This document shows, piece by piece, positions 25,155 to 38,763 of a stretch of DNA of 64,000 nt (within the stretch, counting starts at the first letter, position 1; each line of letters opens with the position of its first letter). Made by a program: the position numbers and the translations under genes. The notes below the pieces were generated by a model. The model searched no databases, was not told the origin of the DNA, and saw nothing but the letters and a program-made list of their open reading frames with translations. Origin of the DNA: Paralichthys olivaceus (taxonomy: Eukaryota > Chordata > Actinopteri > Pleuronectiformes > Paralichthyidae); NCBI RefSeq assembly GCF_024713975.1, contig NC_091096.1:25135458-25199457 (forward strand), read 5' to 3'.

Positions 25155-26437
25155 CCAAGTGACAACCCACCATGACATCACCTGTTTTGGCCATATCCAT
25201 ATTTGGAGCCTGACTAAGAGCTCGAGGACACGGCACACACTACCACCTGCCCCAGCCTGATAGAGCCCAAATGAAGTGGCTTCTCTCCCCTCTGTTCCAC
25301 CCACCTCTCCACTCTCCTCAACAGGTTGAGGCAGATGGCCGCCCAGATGTGTTTGGTTGTGTTGGCGGCTTCATCCAGTTTTTTTCTCTCCACAGTCGCC
25401 AATCCAGGAACTGTTGGGTTTCTCTATAATATTGTACGGTGTCTGTTATGGAAGTTTTCTGGGGGCTGGTGAAAGCAGAACTCAGACAGCAGCTGATGTC
25501 TGATGCAGAAGATTTTAACATAGACTTGATGCATCAATGAGACCAGAAGGTGAAACAATATCCAAACACTAACAGAGTAACGTGAGCAACTGTCACCCCC
25601 AAGTCTGAAGATGTCTCCCATATATCTTCCTCTACTTGTGTCACCCAGCACATCCATGAGTGGATAGAATTGCTGTCACTCTCTATGTTACATGTAGATG
25701 TTTGCATCCTATTGGATAGTTAAGTCTAAATATGCATTCCTAAATCACATTGTGTCCTTATGTCTTGCCAGTAGTGTCTCTGTCTGGCACATCTGAATTA
25801 GATATGAAAGTCCCTAAGCATAGACAATACTAAACCTGACCTTGGGTACTGCTTGGAGAGAGAAGGGAGTATCTGTGGAATGAGACAGCCACTACTTCCT
25901 GTACAGCTATAGTGTGATATACACTATATACATAATGTATAGTGGCATATACAGTAATGTGTGAGGTTGAGCAAAAATTCCTCAATGGTCTCTATCTTAA
26001 AATCTCGTAAAGTCCCTTGAAATCATGTATGTTGGGATTTGGCGCTATGCAAATAAAATTTGATTGAAGAGATTTAATATTTCTTACACTGCAGGTCCAC
26101 ATTGCAGTGCTGCACACACATAATGAATACAACAATCTCATGGGGAAATAGCAGGAGAACATGATGACCAGCCTGCACAACAACATCCAAACCCTTTAGG
26201 ATGACCAGGAATGCTGGGTGGGAGCAAATCCCTGAAGAAAAAACCGCAAGTACAGGAAGTCCATCCATAGTTTTTTATTATTGTAAATATATGTACAGAT
26301 TATTTACATTGTATATAAATATATATGTGTGAAGACAAGTTGAGAACATGATCCGATGATCAGCCACAGAGAACATTTGAACACTTAATAATAACCTGAC
26401 AAAGGTAAGCTTCTATGACAACAGTGGTTCAGTGCCA

Positions 26438-27251
26438 TTACATGGCGGCTGGTGCAGAGTCTGTGATGCGGCCGCTTGTTGAGTTCAAGGTATTTGTTTG
26501 ACTGGAGCTCGTCGTCATGATCACACGTCTCTTGTTCTCCTGCCTGAATCAACAAATGACACTGTTAGTTAAAAAGCAATTTGAATGTGAAGTAGCCACA
26601 GTGTTGTGTGAGACCCCTTCCCTGCAACAAGACTGTGTCATGTTGTCAGATGTTTCTACAGTCGAGCTGGACTTACTTTTTTTTGTTCATCAGAATTAAT
26701 TTTCCAAGTTGTGACATTGGATCCACACATTTCTCCTCATCTTTAATGGTGCTGTGAGAGAAGAACGAGTCATGTTAAAGAAACCCTGGTGAATGGCACG
26801 TGAATGTGAAGTCATTCAGGTCATCTACTCACATAATAATCTCCATTTGATTGCAGAAGCTGTTTTTTTGGTGTATGACTGGCTCTGACTTGATATGCTG
26901 CCTGATGAACGGTTTGGTGACCTGGCCGATATAACCGTTTAGGCACTTGCATTTTCTGGATCTGCTGTCCGGCATTCCTGTGGGAAGAGGAGACAGGCAT
27001 TTAGGACTAGGTTAAAGGTCAGCTCACCAGACTGTACTGAAGCCTGATAACACCAATAAATGGCATTCTGCAATTCTAGGATAGAGCGAATGATATTGCC
27101 TATTTTGTTTCCGGAATTCCGGATTATTGGCAAAGTGTCATAAACAGATTTTCATTTTCTGTGAATAAAATGACATTTTCTGATTAAGTACAGTACCTTG
27201 AGCACAGAGGACAAGCAGGCAGCTGAGGAAGGTAATAGTGGATGAGTTCAT
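26438..27251 (-). CDS. CXC chemokine, CXCL9/10/11-like, copy 3 (type B)
   Basis: Exons 27197-27251, 26833-26977, 26677-26751 and 26438-26543 (TAA). Exon 2 is 145 nt, one codon longer than type A, giving 126 residues in frame. Type B changes lie between the second and third cysteines: KPFIRQHIKSEP and IHQKNSFC replace KHFVRHIKSEP and INPPNSFC. After the third cysteine this copy has Asn-Gln-Met where type A has Asp-Gln-Thr. Exon 3 has Asp after TIK and Met in DPMSQ; the tail has Thr-Leu and Ser-Gly-Arg. Borders intact. Because changes cluster in the N-loop/30s-loop region, receptor preference may differ from type A; this is inference. Confidence 0.92.
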
Positions 27252-27431
27252 GGTTGTGGCTGTAGTCAGGTTCTGGCTCTCCCTGTAGTGTCTCTCTTCA
27301 GTCTGGACTCCTGGTGATAAACAGCACAGAAAGTGTCATCCTTTTATACGCAGGGAATCCAGGGCATGAGTAACAGCACTTTCATTTTCACTGTCCCTTC
27401 CCTTTTCTTCAAGTAATACTATTTCCCGAAA
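27252..27431 (-). promoter_or_regulatory. Promoter of copy 3: TATA and ISRE kept, GAS altered
   Basis: TATAAAA 27342-27348 and ISRE core 27380-27389. The GAS position (27423-27431, + strand) reads TTCCCGAAA, one substitution that breaks the TTCNNNGAA palindrome. Confidence 0.65.
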
Positions 27432-30400
27432 TCAGAAAGCTCTTCTCTAGAAAGTTTGGTTCAGTGAATCATTGTGTTAAAATCTGCACACAAAGCTATT
27501 CTGCGGTGGGGGCGTGACCAGTCAGAAACAATATGTATATGTAAAATGAATGAATGATCTACTTTTCCTGATAATTGTTAAAGATGAATGAAAATGTAAA
27601 AACAAGCAAACAAACGAGCAGGGACGAAAACTTTCCAAAAAAACCATTGCCTGACGGCTATACATCACTCCTCTATATATTTTCTGATTTGGTTGCAAAA
27701 AGACATACATGCTGCTATTTTTAATGTATATTCCAATCTATCATAATAGAAAAATGATTACATTTGAGCTCATCTAGTGACATACGTGAGAAGTTAGCTA
27801 CTACCCAGGTTGGAATCAGTGAGGGGCACTGCAGGTAAATAAACCCACGTCCTCAAGATAAATTGATTTGTCCAAATGAGGCTTAAAGGTCTCCAGACTC
27901 ATGAGCAGCTGTGTGAGGCCGTTCCTTTAGTGTTTGAGCTAAATGCTAAGAACCATTGCAAAAAAGCATTAAATAAGAGGTCAAACTTAAGCTGATGGTA
28001 ATGTCACCAGATTTTTTAAAGAGTTTAAACAAAAGTAACACAAGTTAGCAAGTAAAAAGTTATATAAAAAAATACAGTAATATAAAACTGTTTACTCCTC
28101 CATTAAAGACATGGAAAAAGCATCAGATTATGAAGAACTAATCACATCATGAGGAAGCTAGAATCCTAAACCTAAAGGAGAAATTAGAAAACATAGATTC
28201 ACATACTCAATAAATGAACACAAAATAGGTTTCATGTGGGATACTCTTGTCAAAGTAAATTCTTACTGTTTGTAAAAACACTGCTCCAACAGAAGATTTA
28301 CCGAACCTGGAGTTCAAATTGAAAATATTCCTTTTTGAGAAAGGTCAGAGATGTGAGCTACTGCAGCAGAGTTGGGTTGAGCACGCCACATAGGTGATGA
28401 TGACCATTAGCATTCATGATATGGTGAAAGTCATTAGCTGTGTCTCAATTCACAGACTACATCCTTCAGAGGCTGCATTTGAAAACCGATTGCATCACAG
28501 CAACGTGACCAGGCTGTCCAGTTTCAAAGGGTTTCTTCAAATGTCTGACCCAACCTTTCCCAAGAGCCACTGCGCTTCAGTGATAAACCCTATTTTAAAG
28601 AGGCTATGGTACCAGTCCAATGCTTAAGTGTGAGGCTTCAACTTAAAGGTTCAGTGTGTAGAATTTTGTGATATCTAGTGTTGAAGTTGCATGTTGCAGC
28701 TGAACACCCCTCACCTCACCCTCTCCTTCCAAACATGAAAAAGAACCTGTGGTAGCTTCAGTTGTCATAAAAACTCAAAAAGGTTTAGTTTGTCCAGTCT
28801 GGACTAATGTAAAAAACATGGCGGCCTCCATAGAGAGGGTCCCCTCCATGTACATATAAAGTATTTAAATATAAAGGACCTTTTCTGGGGTAAAGAAAAC
28901 TACAATTCATACAATTTAGATGAAATGAACTAGTGAAAACATCATGAGGATTATTCTACATTACATTTCTGCCAATAGATCCCTTTCACCTAAATCCTAC
29001 ACACTGGACCATTAACCAAACAGCTAACCATACACATGTGTATAAAACAAAGCGTAAACCTAAAACTTTGTAGTGTCCAACCATTATTCTTGTTTCAAGT
29101 TAACAGTTTTTTTATTTCAGTTCGGCCTTCCCAGTCTACACGGTTCACAAAGCAGGTGGCCTTCGTAGGCCCCAGAGGAAAGCTTTTGGCAAAGTACAGT
29201 AGACAGTATCCTCTTGGCATCCCTACAATGAGTTCTAGCCAATTGACAACCCACCATGACATTGCCTGTTTTGGCCATATCCATATTTGGAGCCTGACTA
29301 AGAGCTGGAGGACACGGCACACACTACCACCTGCACCAGTCTGATAGAGCCCAAATGAAGTGGCTTCTCTCCCCTCTGTTCCACCCACCTCTCCACTCTC
29401 CTCAACAGGTCGAGGCAGATGGCCGCCCAGATGTGTTTGGTTCTGTTGGCAGCTTCATCCAGTTTTTTTCTCTCCACAGTCGCCAATCTGGGAACTGTTG
29501 GGTTTCTCTATAATATAATATATAATATAATATAATAATAACATAGACTTGATGCATCAAGGAGACCAGAAGGTGAAACAATATCCAAACACTAACAGAG
29601 TAACATGAGCAACTGTCACCCCCAAGTCTGAAGATGTCTCCCATATATCTTCCTCTACTTGTGTCACCCAGCACATCCATGAGTGGATAGAATTGCTGTC
29701 ACTCTCTATGTTACATGTAGATGTTTGCATCCTATTGGATAGTTAAGTCTAAATATGCATTCCTAAATCACATTGTGTCCTTATGTCTTGCCACTAGTGT
29801 CTCTGTCTGGCACATCTGAATTAGATATGAAAGTCCCTAAGCATAGACAATACTAAACCTGACCTTGGGTACTGCTTGGAGAGAGAAGGGAGTATCTGTG
29901 GAATGAGACAGCCACTACTTCCTGTACAGCTATAGTGTGATATACACTATATACATAATGTATAGTGGCATATACAGTAATGTGTGAGGTTGAGCACAAA
30001 TTCCTCAATGGTCTCGATTTTAAAATCTCATAAAGTCCCTTGAAATCATGTATGTTGGGATTTGGCGCTACGCAAATAAAATTTAACTGAAGAGATTTAA
30101 TATTTCTTACACTGCAGGTCCACATTGCAGTGCTGCACACACATAATGAATACAACAATCTCATGGGGAAATAGCAGGAGAACATGATGACCAGCCTGCA
30201 CAACAACATCCAAACCCTTTAGGATGACCAGGAATGCTGGGTGGGAGCAAATCCCTGAAGAAAAAAACAGCAAGTACAGGAAGTCCATCCATAGTTTTTT
30301 ATTATTGTAAATATATGTACAGATTATTTACATTGTATATATATATATATATAAAAATATATACATGTGAAGACAAGTTGAGAACATGAACCGATGATCA

Positions 30401-30475
30401 GCCACAGAGAACATTTGAACACTTAATAATAACCTGACAAAGGTAAGCTTCTATGACAACAGTGTTTCAGTGCCA

Positions 30476-31330
30476 TTACATGGCGGCTGGTGCAGAGTCT
30501 GTGATGCGGCCGCTTGTTGAGTTCAAGGTATTTGTTTGACTGGAGCTCGTCGTCATGATCACACGTCTCTTGTTCTCCTGCCTGAATCAACAAATGACGC
30601 TGTTAGTTAAAAAGCGATTCGAATGTGAAGCAGCCACAGTGTTGTGTGAGACCCCTTCCCTGCAACAAGACTGTGTCATGTTGTCAGATGTTTCTACAGT
30701 CGAGCTGGACTTACTTTTTTTTGTTCATCAGAATTAATTTTCCAAGTTGTGACATTGGATCCACGCATTTCTCCTCCTCTTTAATGGTGCTGTGAGAGAA
30801 GAACGAGTCATGTTAAAGAAACCCTGGTGAATGGCACGTGAATGTGAAGTCATTCAGGTCATCTACTCACATAATAATCTCCGTTTGATCGCAGAAGCTG
30901 TTTGGTGGGTTTATGACTGGCTCTGACTTGATATGCCGCACGAAGTGTTTGGTGACCTGGCCGATATAACCGTTTAAGCACTTGCATTTTCTGGATCTGC
31001 TGTCCGGCATTCCTGTGGGAAGAGGAGACAGGCATTTAGGACTAGGTTAAAGGTCAGCTCACCAGACTGTACTGAAGCCTGATAACACCAATAAATGGCA
31101 TTCTGCAATTCTAGGATAGAGCGAATGATATTGCCTATTTTGTTTCCGGAATTTCTCCACAGCTTAGAAGATAAAATATATTTTCTTGTATGCGTAGTGA
31201 TATAATTGGCCAAGTGTCATAAACAGATTTTCGTTTTCTGTGAATAAAATTACATTTTCTGATTCAGTACAGTACCTTGAGCACAGAGGACAAGCAGGCA
31301 GCTGAGGAAGGTAATAGTGGATGAGTTCAT
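30476..31330 (-). CDS. CXC chemokine, CXCL9/10/11-like, copy 4 (type A)
   Basis: Exons 31276-31330, 30871-31012, 30715-30789 and 30476-30581 (TAA); 125 residues with intact borders. Exon 2 matches type A. Exon 3 combines Glu after TIK (otherwise only in copy 1) with Met in DPMSQ. The tail has Thr-Leu and Ser-Gly-Arg as in copies 2, 3 and 5. This mix of copy-1 and copy-2 markers within one gene suggests exchange between units. Confidence 0.92.
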
Positions 31331-31510
31331 GGTTGTGGCTGTAGTCAGGTTCTGGCTCTCCCTGTAGTGTCTCTCTTCAGTCTGGACTCCTGGTGATGAA
31401 CAGCACAGAAAGTGTCATCCTTTTATACGCAGGGAATCCAGGGCATGAGTAGCAGCACTTTCACTTTCACTGTTCCTTCCCTTTTCTTCAAGTAATATTT
31501 TTTCCCGGAA
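31331..31510 (-). promoter_or_regulatory. Promoter of copy 4: TATA, GAAAGTGAAA ISRE, GAS
   Basis: TATAAAA 31421-31427; ISRE core GAAAGTGAAA 31459-31468, flanked to give AGTGAAAGTGAAAGTG; GAS TTCCCGGAA 31502-31510. The ISRE differs by one base from most copies and is shared with copy 8. Confidence 0.7.
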
Positions 31511-34500
31511 TCAGAAAGCTCTTCTCTAGAAAGTTTGGTTCAGTGAATCATTGTGTTAAAATCTGCACACAAAGCTATTCTGCGGTGGGGGCGTGACCAG
31601 TCAGAAACAATATGTATATGTAAAAATGAATGAATGATCTACTTTTCCTGATAATTGTTAAAGATTAATGAAAATGTAAAAACAAGCAAACAAACGAGCA
31701 GGGACGAAAACTTTCCAAAAAAAACCATTGCCTGACTGGGGTATGTAACACATGCAGGCTATACATCACTCCTCTATATATTTTCTGATTTGGTTGCAAA
31801 AAGACATAGATGTTGCTATTTTTAATGTATATTCCAATCTATCAGACTAGAAAAATGATTACATTTGAGCTCATCTAGTGACATACGTGAGAAGTTAGCT
31901 ACAACCCAGGTTGGAATCAGTGAGGGGCACTGCAGGTAAATAAACCCACGTCCTCAAGATAAATTGATTTGTCCAAATGAGGCTTAAAGGTCTCCAGACT
32001 CATGAGCAGCTGTGTGAGGCTGTTCCTTTAGTGTTTGAGCTAAATGCTAAGAACCATTGCAAAAAAGCATTAAATAAGAGGTCAAACTTAAGCTGATGGT
32101 AATGTCACCAGATTTTTTAAAGAGTTTAAACAAAAGTAACACAAGTTAGCAAGTAAAAAGTTATATAAAAAAATACAGTAATATAAAACTGTTTACTCCT
32201 CCATTAAAGACATGGAAAAGCATCAGATTATGAAGAACTAATCACATCATGAGGAAGCTAGAATCCTGAACCTAAAGGAGAAATTAGAAAACATAGATTC
32301 ACATACTCAATAAATGAACACAAAATAGGTTTCATGTGGGATACTCTTGTCAAAGTAAATTCTTACTGTTTGTAAAAACACTGCTCCAACAGAAGATTTA
32401 CCGAACCTTGAGTTCAAATTGAAAATATTCCTTTTTGAGAAAGGTCAGAGATGTGAGCTACTGCAGCAGAGTTGGGTTGAGCACGCCACATAGGTGATGA
32501 TGACCATTAGCATTCATGATATGGTGAAAGTCATTAGCTGTGTCTCAATTCACAGACTACATCCTTCAGAGGCTGCATTTGAAAACCGATTGCATCACAG
32601 CAACGTGACCAGGCTGTCCAGTTTCAAAAGGCTTCTTCAAATGTCTGACCTAACCTTTCCCAAGAGCCACTGCGCTTCAGTGATAAACCCTATTTTAAAG
32701 AGGCTATGGTACCAATCCAATGCTTAAGTGTGAGGCTTCAACTTAAAGGTTCAGTGTGTAGAATTTTGTGATATCTAGTGTTGAAGTTGCATGTTGCAGC
32801 TGAACACCCCTCACCTCACCCTCTCCTTCTAAACATGGAAAAGAACCTGTGGTAGCTTCAGTTGTCATAAAAACTCAAAAGGTGTTTAGTTTGTCCAGTC
32901 TGGACTAACTTAAAAAACATGGCGGCCTCCGTAGAGAGGGTCCCCTCCATGTACATATAAAGTATTTAAATATAAAGGACCTTTTCTGGGGTAAAGAAAA
33001 CTACAATTCATACAATTTAGATGAAATGAACTAGTGAAAACATCATGAGGATTATTCTACATTACATTTCTGCCAATAGATCCCTTTCACCTAAATCCTA
33101 CACACTGGACCATTAACCAAACAGCTAACCATACACATGTGTATAAAACAAAGCGTAAACCTAAAACTTTGTAGTGTCCAACCATTATTCTAGTTTCTAG
33201 GTAACAGTTTTTTTATTTCAGTTCGGCCTTCCCAGTCTACACGGTCCACAAAGCAGGTGGCCTTTGTAGGCCCCAGAGGAAAGCTTTTGGCAAAGTACAG
33301 TAGACAGTATCCTCTTGGCATCACTACAATGAGTTCTAGCCAAGTGACAACCCACCATGACATCACCTGTTTTGGCCATATCCATATTTGGAGCCTGACT
33401 AAGAGTTGGAGGACACGGCACACACTACCACCTGCCCCAGTCTGATAGAGCCCAAATGAAGTGGCTTCTCTCCCCTCTGTTCCACCCACCTCTCCACTCT
33501 CCTCAACAGGTTGAGGCAGATGGCCGCCCAGATGTGTTTGGTTCTGTTGGCGGCTTCATCCAGTTTTTTTCTCTCCACAGTCGCCAATCCGGGAACTGTT
33601 GGGTTTCTCTATAATATTGTCAGGGTTCTGTTATGGAAGTTTCCTGGAGGCTGGTGAAAGCAGAACTCAGACAGCAGCTGATGTCTGATGCAGAAGATTT
33701 TAACATAGACTTGATGCATCAAGGAGACCAGAAGGTGAAACAATATCCAAACACTAACAGAGTAACATGAGCAACTGTCACCCCCAAGTCTGAAGATGTC
33801 TCCCATATATCTTCCTCTACTTGTGTCACCCAGCACATCCATGAGTGGATAGAATTGCTGTCACTCTCTATGTTACATGTAGATGTTTGCATCCTATTGG
33901 ATAGTTAAGTCTAAATATGCACTCCTAAATCACATTGTGTCCTTATGTCTTGCCACTAGTGTCTCTGTCTGGCACATCTGAATTAGATATGAAAGTCCCT
34001 AAGCATAGACAATACTAAACCTGACCTTGGGTACTGCTTGGAGAGAGAAGGGAGTATCTGTGGAATGAGACAGCCACTACTTCCTGTACAGCTATAGTGT
34101 GATATACACTATATACATAATGTATAGTGGCAAATACAGTAATGTGTGAGGTTGAGCAAAAATTCCTCAATGGTCTCGATTTTAAAATCTCATAAAGTCC
34201 CTTGAAATCATGTATGTTGGGATTTGGCGCTACGCAAATAAAATCTAACTGAAGAGATTTAATATTTCTTACACTGCAGGTCCACATTGCAGTGCTGCAC
34301 ACACATAATGAATACAACAATCTCATGGGGAAATAGCAGGAGAACATGATGACCAGCCTGCAAAACAACATCCAAACCCTTTAGGATGACCAGGAATGCT
34401 GGGTGGGAGCAAATCCCTGAAGAAAAACAGCAAGTGCAGGAAGTCCATCCATAGTTTTTTATTATTGTAAATATATGTACAGATTATTTACATTGTATAT

Positions 34501-34621
34501 AAATATATATGTGTGAAGACAAGTTGAGAACATGATCCGATGATCAGCCACAGAGAACATTTGAACGCTTAATAATAACCTGACAAAGGTTAGCTTCTAT
34601 GACAACAGTGGTTCAGTGCCA

Positions 34622-35477
34622 TTACATGGCGGCTGGTGCAGAGTCTGTGATGCGGCCGCTTGTTGAGTTCAAGGTATTTGTTTGACTGGAGCTCGTCGTC
34701 ATGATCACACGTCTCTTGTTCTCCTGCCTGAATCAACAAATGACACTGTTAGTTAAAAAGCGATTCGAATGTGAAGCAGCCACAGTGTTGTGTGAGACCC
34801 CTTCCCTGCAACAAGACTGTGTCATGTTGTCAGATGTTTCTACAGTCGAGCTGGACTTACTTTTTTTTGTTCATCAGAATTAATTTTCCAAGTTGTGACA
34901 TTGGATCCACGCATTTCTCCTCATCTTTAATGGTGCTGTGAGAGAAGAACGAGTCATGTTAAAGAAACCCTGGTGAATGGCATGTGAATGTGAAGTCATT
35001 CAGGTCATCTACTCACATAATAATCTCCGTTTGATCGCAGAAGCTGTTTGGTGGGTTTATGACTGGCTCTGACTTGATATGCCGCACGAAGTGTTTGGTG
35101 ACCTGGCCGATATAACCGTTTAAGCACTTGCATTTTCTGGATCTGCTGTCCGGCATTCCTGTGGGAAGAGGAGACAGGCATTTAGGACTAGGTTAAAGGT
35201 CAGCTCACCAGACTGTACTGAAGCCTGATAACACCAATAAATGGCATTCTGCAATTCTAGGATAGAGCGAATGATATTGCCTATTTTGTTTCCGGAATTT
35301 CTCCACAGCTTTAAAGATAAAAAGATATTTTCTTGTATGCGTAATGATATAATTGGCAAAGTGTCATAAACAGATTTTCGTTTTCTGTGAATAAAATGAC
35401 ATTTTCTGATTTAGTACAGTACCTTGAGCACAGAGGACAAGCAGGCAGCTGAGGAAGGTAATAGTGGATGAGTTCAT
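34622..35477 (-). CDS. CXC chemokine, CXCL9/10/11-like, copy 5 (type A)
   Basis: Exons 35423-35477, 35017-35158, 34861-34935 and 34622-34727 (TAA); 125 residues, splice borders intact. Type A exon 2. Exon 3 has Asp after TIK, Met in DPMSQ and Ile in GKLIL; the tail has Thr-Leu and Ser-Gly-Arg. It therefore differs from copy 2 at the helix residue (Ile for Phe) and from copy 4 at the residue after TIK (Asp for Glu). Confidence 0.92.
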
Positions 35478-35657
35478 GGTTGTGGCTGTAGTCAGGTTCT
35501 GGCTCTCCCTGTAGTGTCTCTCTTCAGTCTGGACTCCTGGTGATAAACAGCACAGAAAGTGTCATCCTTTTATACGCAGGGAATCCAGGGCATGAGTAGC
35601 AGCACTTTCATTTTCACTGTTCCTTCCCTTTTCTTCAAGTAATACTTTTTCCCGGAA
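35478..35657 (-). promoter_or_regulatory. Promoter of copy 5: TATA, ISRE, GAS
   Basis: TATAAAA 35568-35574, ISRE core GAAAATGAAA 35606-35615 and GAS TTCCCGGAA 35649-35657. All intact. Confidence 0.7.
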
Positions 35658-38600
35658 TCAGAAAGCTCTTCTCTAGAAAGTTTGGTTCAGTGAATCATTG
35701 TGTTAAAATCTGCACACAAAGCTATTCTGCGGTGGGGGCGTGACCAGTCAGAAACAATATGTATATGTAAAATGAATGAATGATCTACTTTTCCTGATAA
35801 TTGTTAAAGATGGATGAAAATGTAAAAACAAGCAAACAAACGAGCAGGGACGAAAAACTTTCCAAAAAAAACATTGCCTGACTGGGGTATGTAACACATG
35901 CAGGCTATACATCACTTCTCTATATATTTTCTGATTTGGTTGCAAAAAGACATACATGCTGCTATTTTTAATGTATATTCCAATCTATCATAATAGACAA
36001 ATGATTACATTTGAGCTCATCTAGTGACATAGATGAGAAGTTAGCTACAACCCAGGTTGGAATCAGTGAGGGGCACTGCAGGTAAATAAACCCACGTCCT
36101 CAAGATAAATTGATTTGTTCTAATGAGGCTTAAAGGTCTCCAGACTCATGAGCAGCTGTGTGAGGCTGTTCCTTTAGTGTTTGAGCTAAATGCTAAGAAC
36201 CATTGCAAAAAAGCATTAAATAAGAGGTCAAACTTAAGCTGATGGTAATGTCACCAGATTTTTTAAACAGTTTAAACAAAAGTAACACAAGTTAACAAGT
36301 AAAAAAGTTATATAAAAAAATACAGTAATATAAAACTGTTTACTCCTCCATTAAAGACATGGAAAAGCATCAGATTATGAAGAACTAATCACATCATGAG
36401 GAAGCTAGAATCCTAAACCTAAAGGAGAAATTAGAAAACATAGATTCACATACTCAATAAATGAACACAAAATAGGTTTCATGTGGGATACTCTTATCAA
36501 AGTAAATTCTTACTGTTTGTAAAAACACTGCTCCAACAGAAGATTTACCGAACCTTGAGTTCAAATTGAAAATATTCCTTTTTGAGAAAGGTCAGAGATG
36601 TGAGCTACTGCAGCAGAGTTGGGTTGAGCACGCCACATAGGTGATGATGACCATTAGCATTCATGATATGGTGAAAGTCATTAGCTGTGTCTCAATTCAC
36701 AGACTACATCCTTCAGAGGCTGCATTTGAAAACCGATTGCATCACAGCAACGTGACCAGGCTGTCCAGTTTCAAAAGGCTTCTTCAAATGTCTGACCTAA
36801 CCTTTCTCAAGAGCCACTGCGCTTCAGTGATAAACCCTATTTTAAAGAGGCTATGGTACCAATCCAATGCTTAAGTGTGAGGCTTCAACTTAAAGGTTCA
36901 GTGTGTAGAATTTTGTGATATCTAGTGTTGAAGTTGCATGTTGCAGCTGAACACCCCTCACCTCACCCTCTCCTTCTAAACATGAAAAAGAACCTGTGGT
37001 AGCTTCAGTTGTCATAAAAACTCAAAAGGTGTTTAGTTTGTCCAGTCTGGACTAACTTAAAAAACATGGCGGCCTCCGTAGAGAGGGTCCCCTCCATGAA
37101 CATATAAAGTATTTAAATATAAAGGACCTTTTCTGGGGTAAAGAAAACTACAATTCATACAATTTAGATGAAATGAACTAGTGAAAACATCATGAGGATT
37201 ATTCTACATTACATTTCTGCCAATAGATCCCTTTCACCTAAATCCTACACACTGGACCATTAACCAAACAGCTAACCATACACATGTGTATAAAACAAAG
37301 CGTAAACCTAAAACTTTGTAGTGTCCAACCATTATTCTTGTTTCAAGTTAACAGTTTTTTTATTTCAGTTCGGCCTTCCCAGTCTACACGGTCCACAAAG
37401 CAGGTGGCCTTCGTAGGCCCCAGAGGAAAGCTTTTGGCAAAGTACAGTAGACAGTATCCTCTTGGCATCACTACAATGAGTTCTAGCCAAGTGACAACCC
37501 ACCATGACATCACCTGTTTTGGCCATATCCATATTTGGAGCCTGACTAAGAGCTCGAGGACACGGCACACACTACCACCTGCACCAGTCTGATAGAGCCC
37601 AAATGAAGTGGCTTCTCTCCCCTCTGTTCCACCCACCTCTCCACTCTCCTCAACAGGTCGAGGCAGATGGCCGCCCAGATGTGTTTGGTTCTGTTGGCGG
37701 CTTCATCCAGTTTTTTTCTCTCCACAGTCGCTAATCCGGGAACTGTTGGGTTTCTCTATAATATTGTACGGTGTCTGTTATGGAAGTTTTCTGGAGGCTG
37801 GTGAAAGCAGAACTCAGGCAGCAGCTGATGTCTGATGCAGAAGATTTTAACATAGACTTGATGCATCAAGGAGACCAGAAGGTGAAACAATATCCAAACA
37901 CTAACAGAGTAACATGAGCAACTGTCACCCCCAAGTCTGAAGATGTCTCCCAAATATCTTCCTCTACTTGTGTCACCCAGCACATCCATGAGTGGATAGA
38001 ATTGCTGTCACTCTCTATGTTACATGTAGATGTTTGCATCCTATTGGATAGTTAAGTCTAAATATGCATTCCTAAATCACATTGTGTCCTTATGTCTTGC
38101 CACTAGTGTCTCTGTCTGGCACATCTGAATTAGATATGAAAGTCCCTAAGCATAGACAATACTAAACCTGACCTTGGGTACTGCTTGGAGAGAGAAGGGA
38201 GTATCTGTGGAATGAGACAGCCACTACGTCCTGTACAGCTATAGTGTGATATACACTATATACATAATGTATAGTGGCATATACAGTAATGTGTGAGGTT
38301 GAGCAAAAATTCCTCAATGGTCTCGATTTTAAAATCTCATAAAGTCCCTTGAAATCATGTATGTTGGGATTTGGCGCTACGCAAATAAAATTTAACTGAA
38401 GAGATTTAATATTTCTTACACTGCAGGTCCACATTGCAGTGCTGCACACACATAATGAATACAACAATCTCATGGGGAAATAGCAGGAGAACATGATGAC
38501 CAGCCTGCACAACAACATCCCTTTAGGATGACCAGGAATGCTGGGTGGGAGCAAATCCCCGAAGAAAAAAACAGCAAGTACAGGAAGTCCATCCATAGTT

Positions 38601-38763
38601 TTTTATTATTGTAAATATATGTACAGATTATTTACATTGTATATAAATATATGTGTGAAGACAAGTTGAGAACATGATCCGATGATCAGCCACAGAGAAC
38701 ATTTGAACACTTAATAATAACCTGACAAAGGTAAGCTTCTATGACAACAGTGGTTCAGTGCCA

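Larger units (their letters stand above)
24660..29169. repeat. Array unit 3 (with solo LTR)
   Basis: 4510 bp; 4088 without the LTR at 24729-25150. Type B chemokine, and intron 1 carries the ~50-bp deletion of type B (CCGGAATTCCGGATTATTGG). TTAA MITE at 28643-29015. Confidence 0.93.
29170..33270. repeat. Array unit 4
   Basis: 4101 bp. Short TA-rich variant near 29510-29540, as in units 1 and 8. A TA microsatellite has expanded downstream of the chemokine at about 30336-30365. TTAA MITE at 32743-33116. Confidence 0.93.
33271..37417. repeat. Array unit 5
   Basis: 4147 bp. Long form of the variable segment near 33615-33705. TTAA MITE at 36890-37263. Type A chemokine. Confidence 0.93.
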
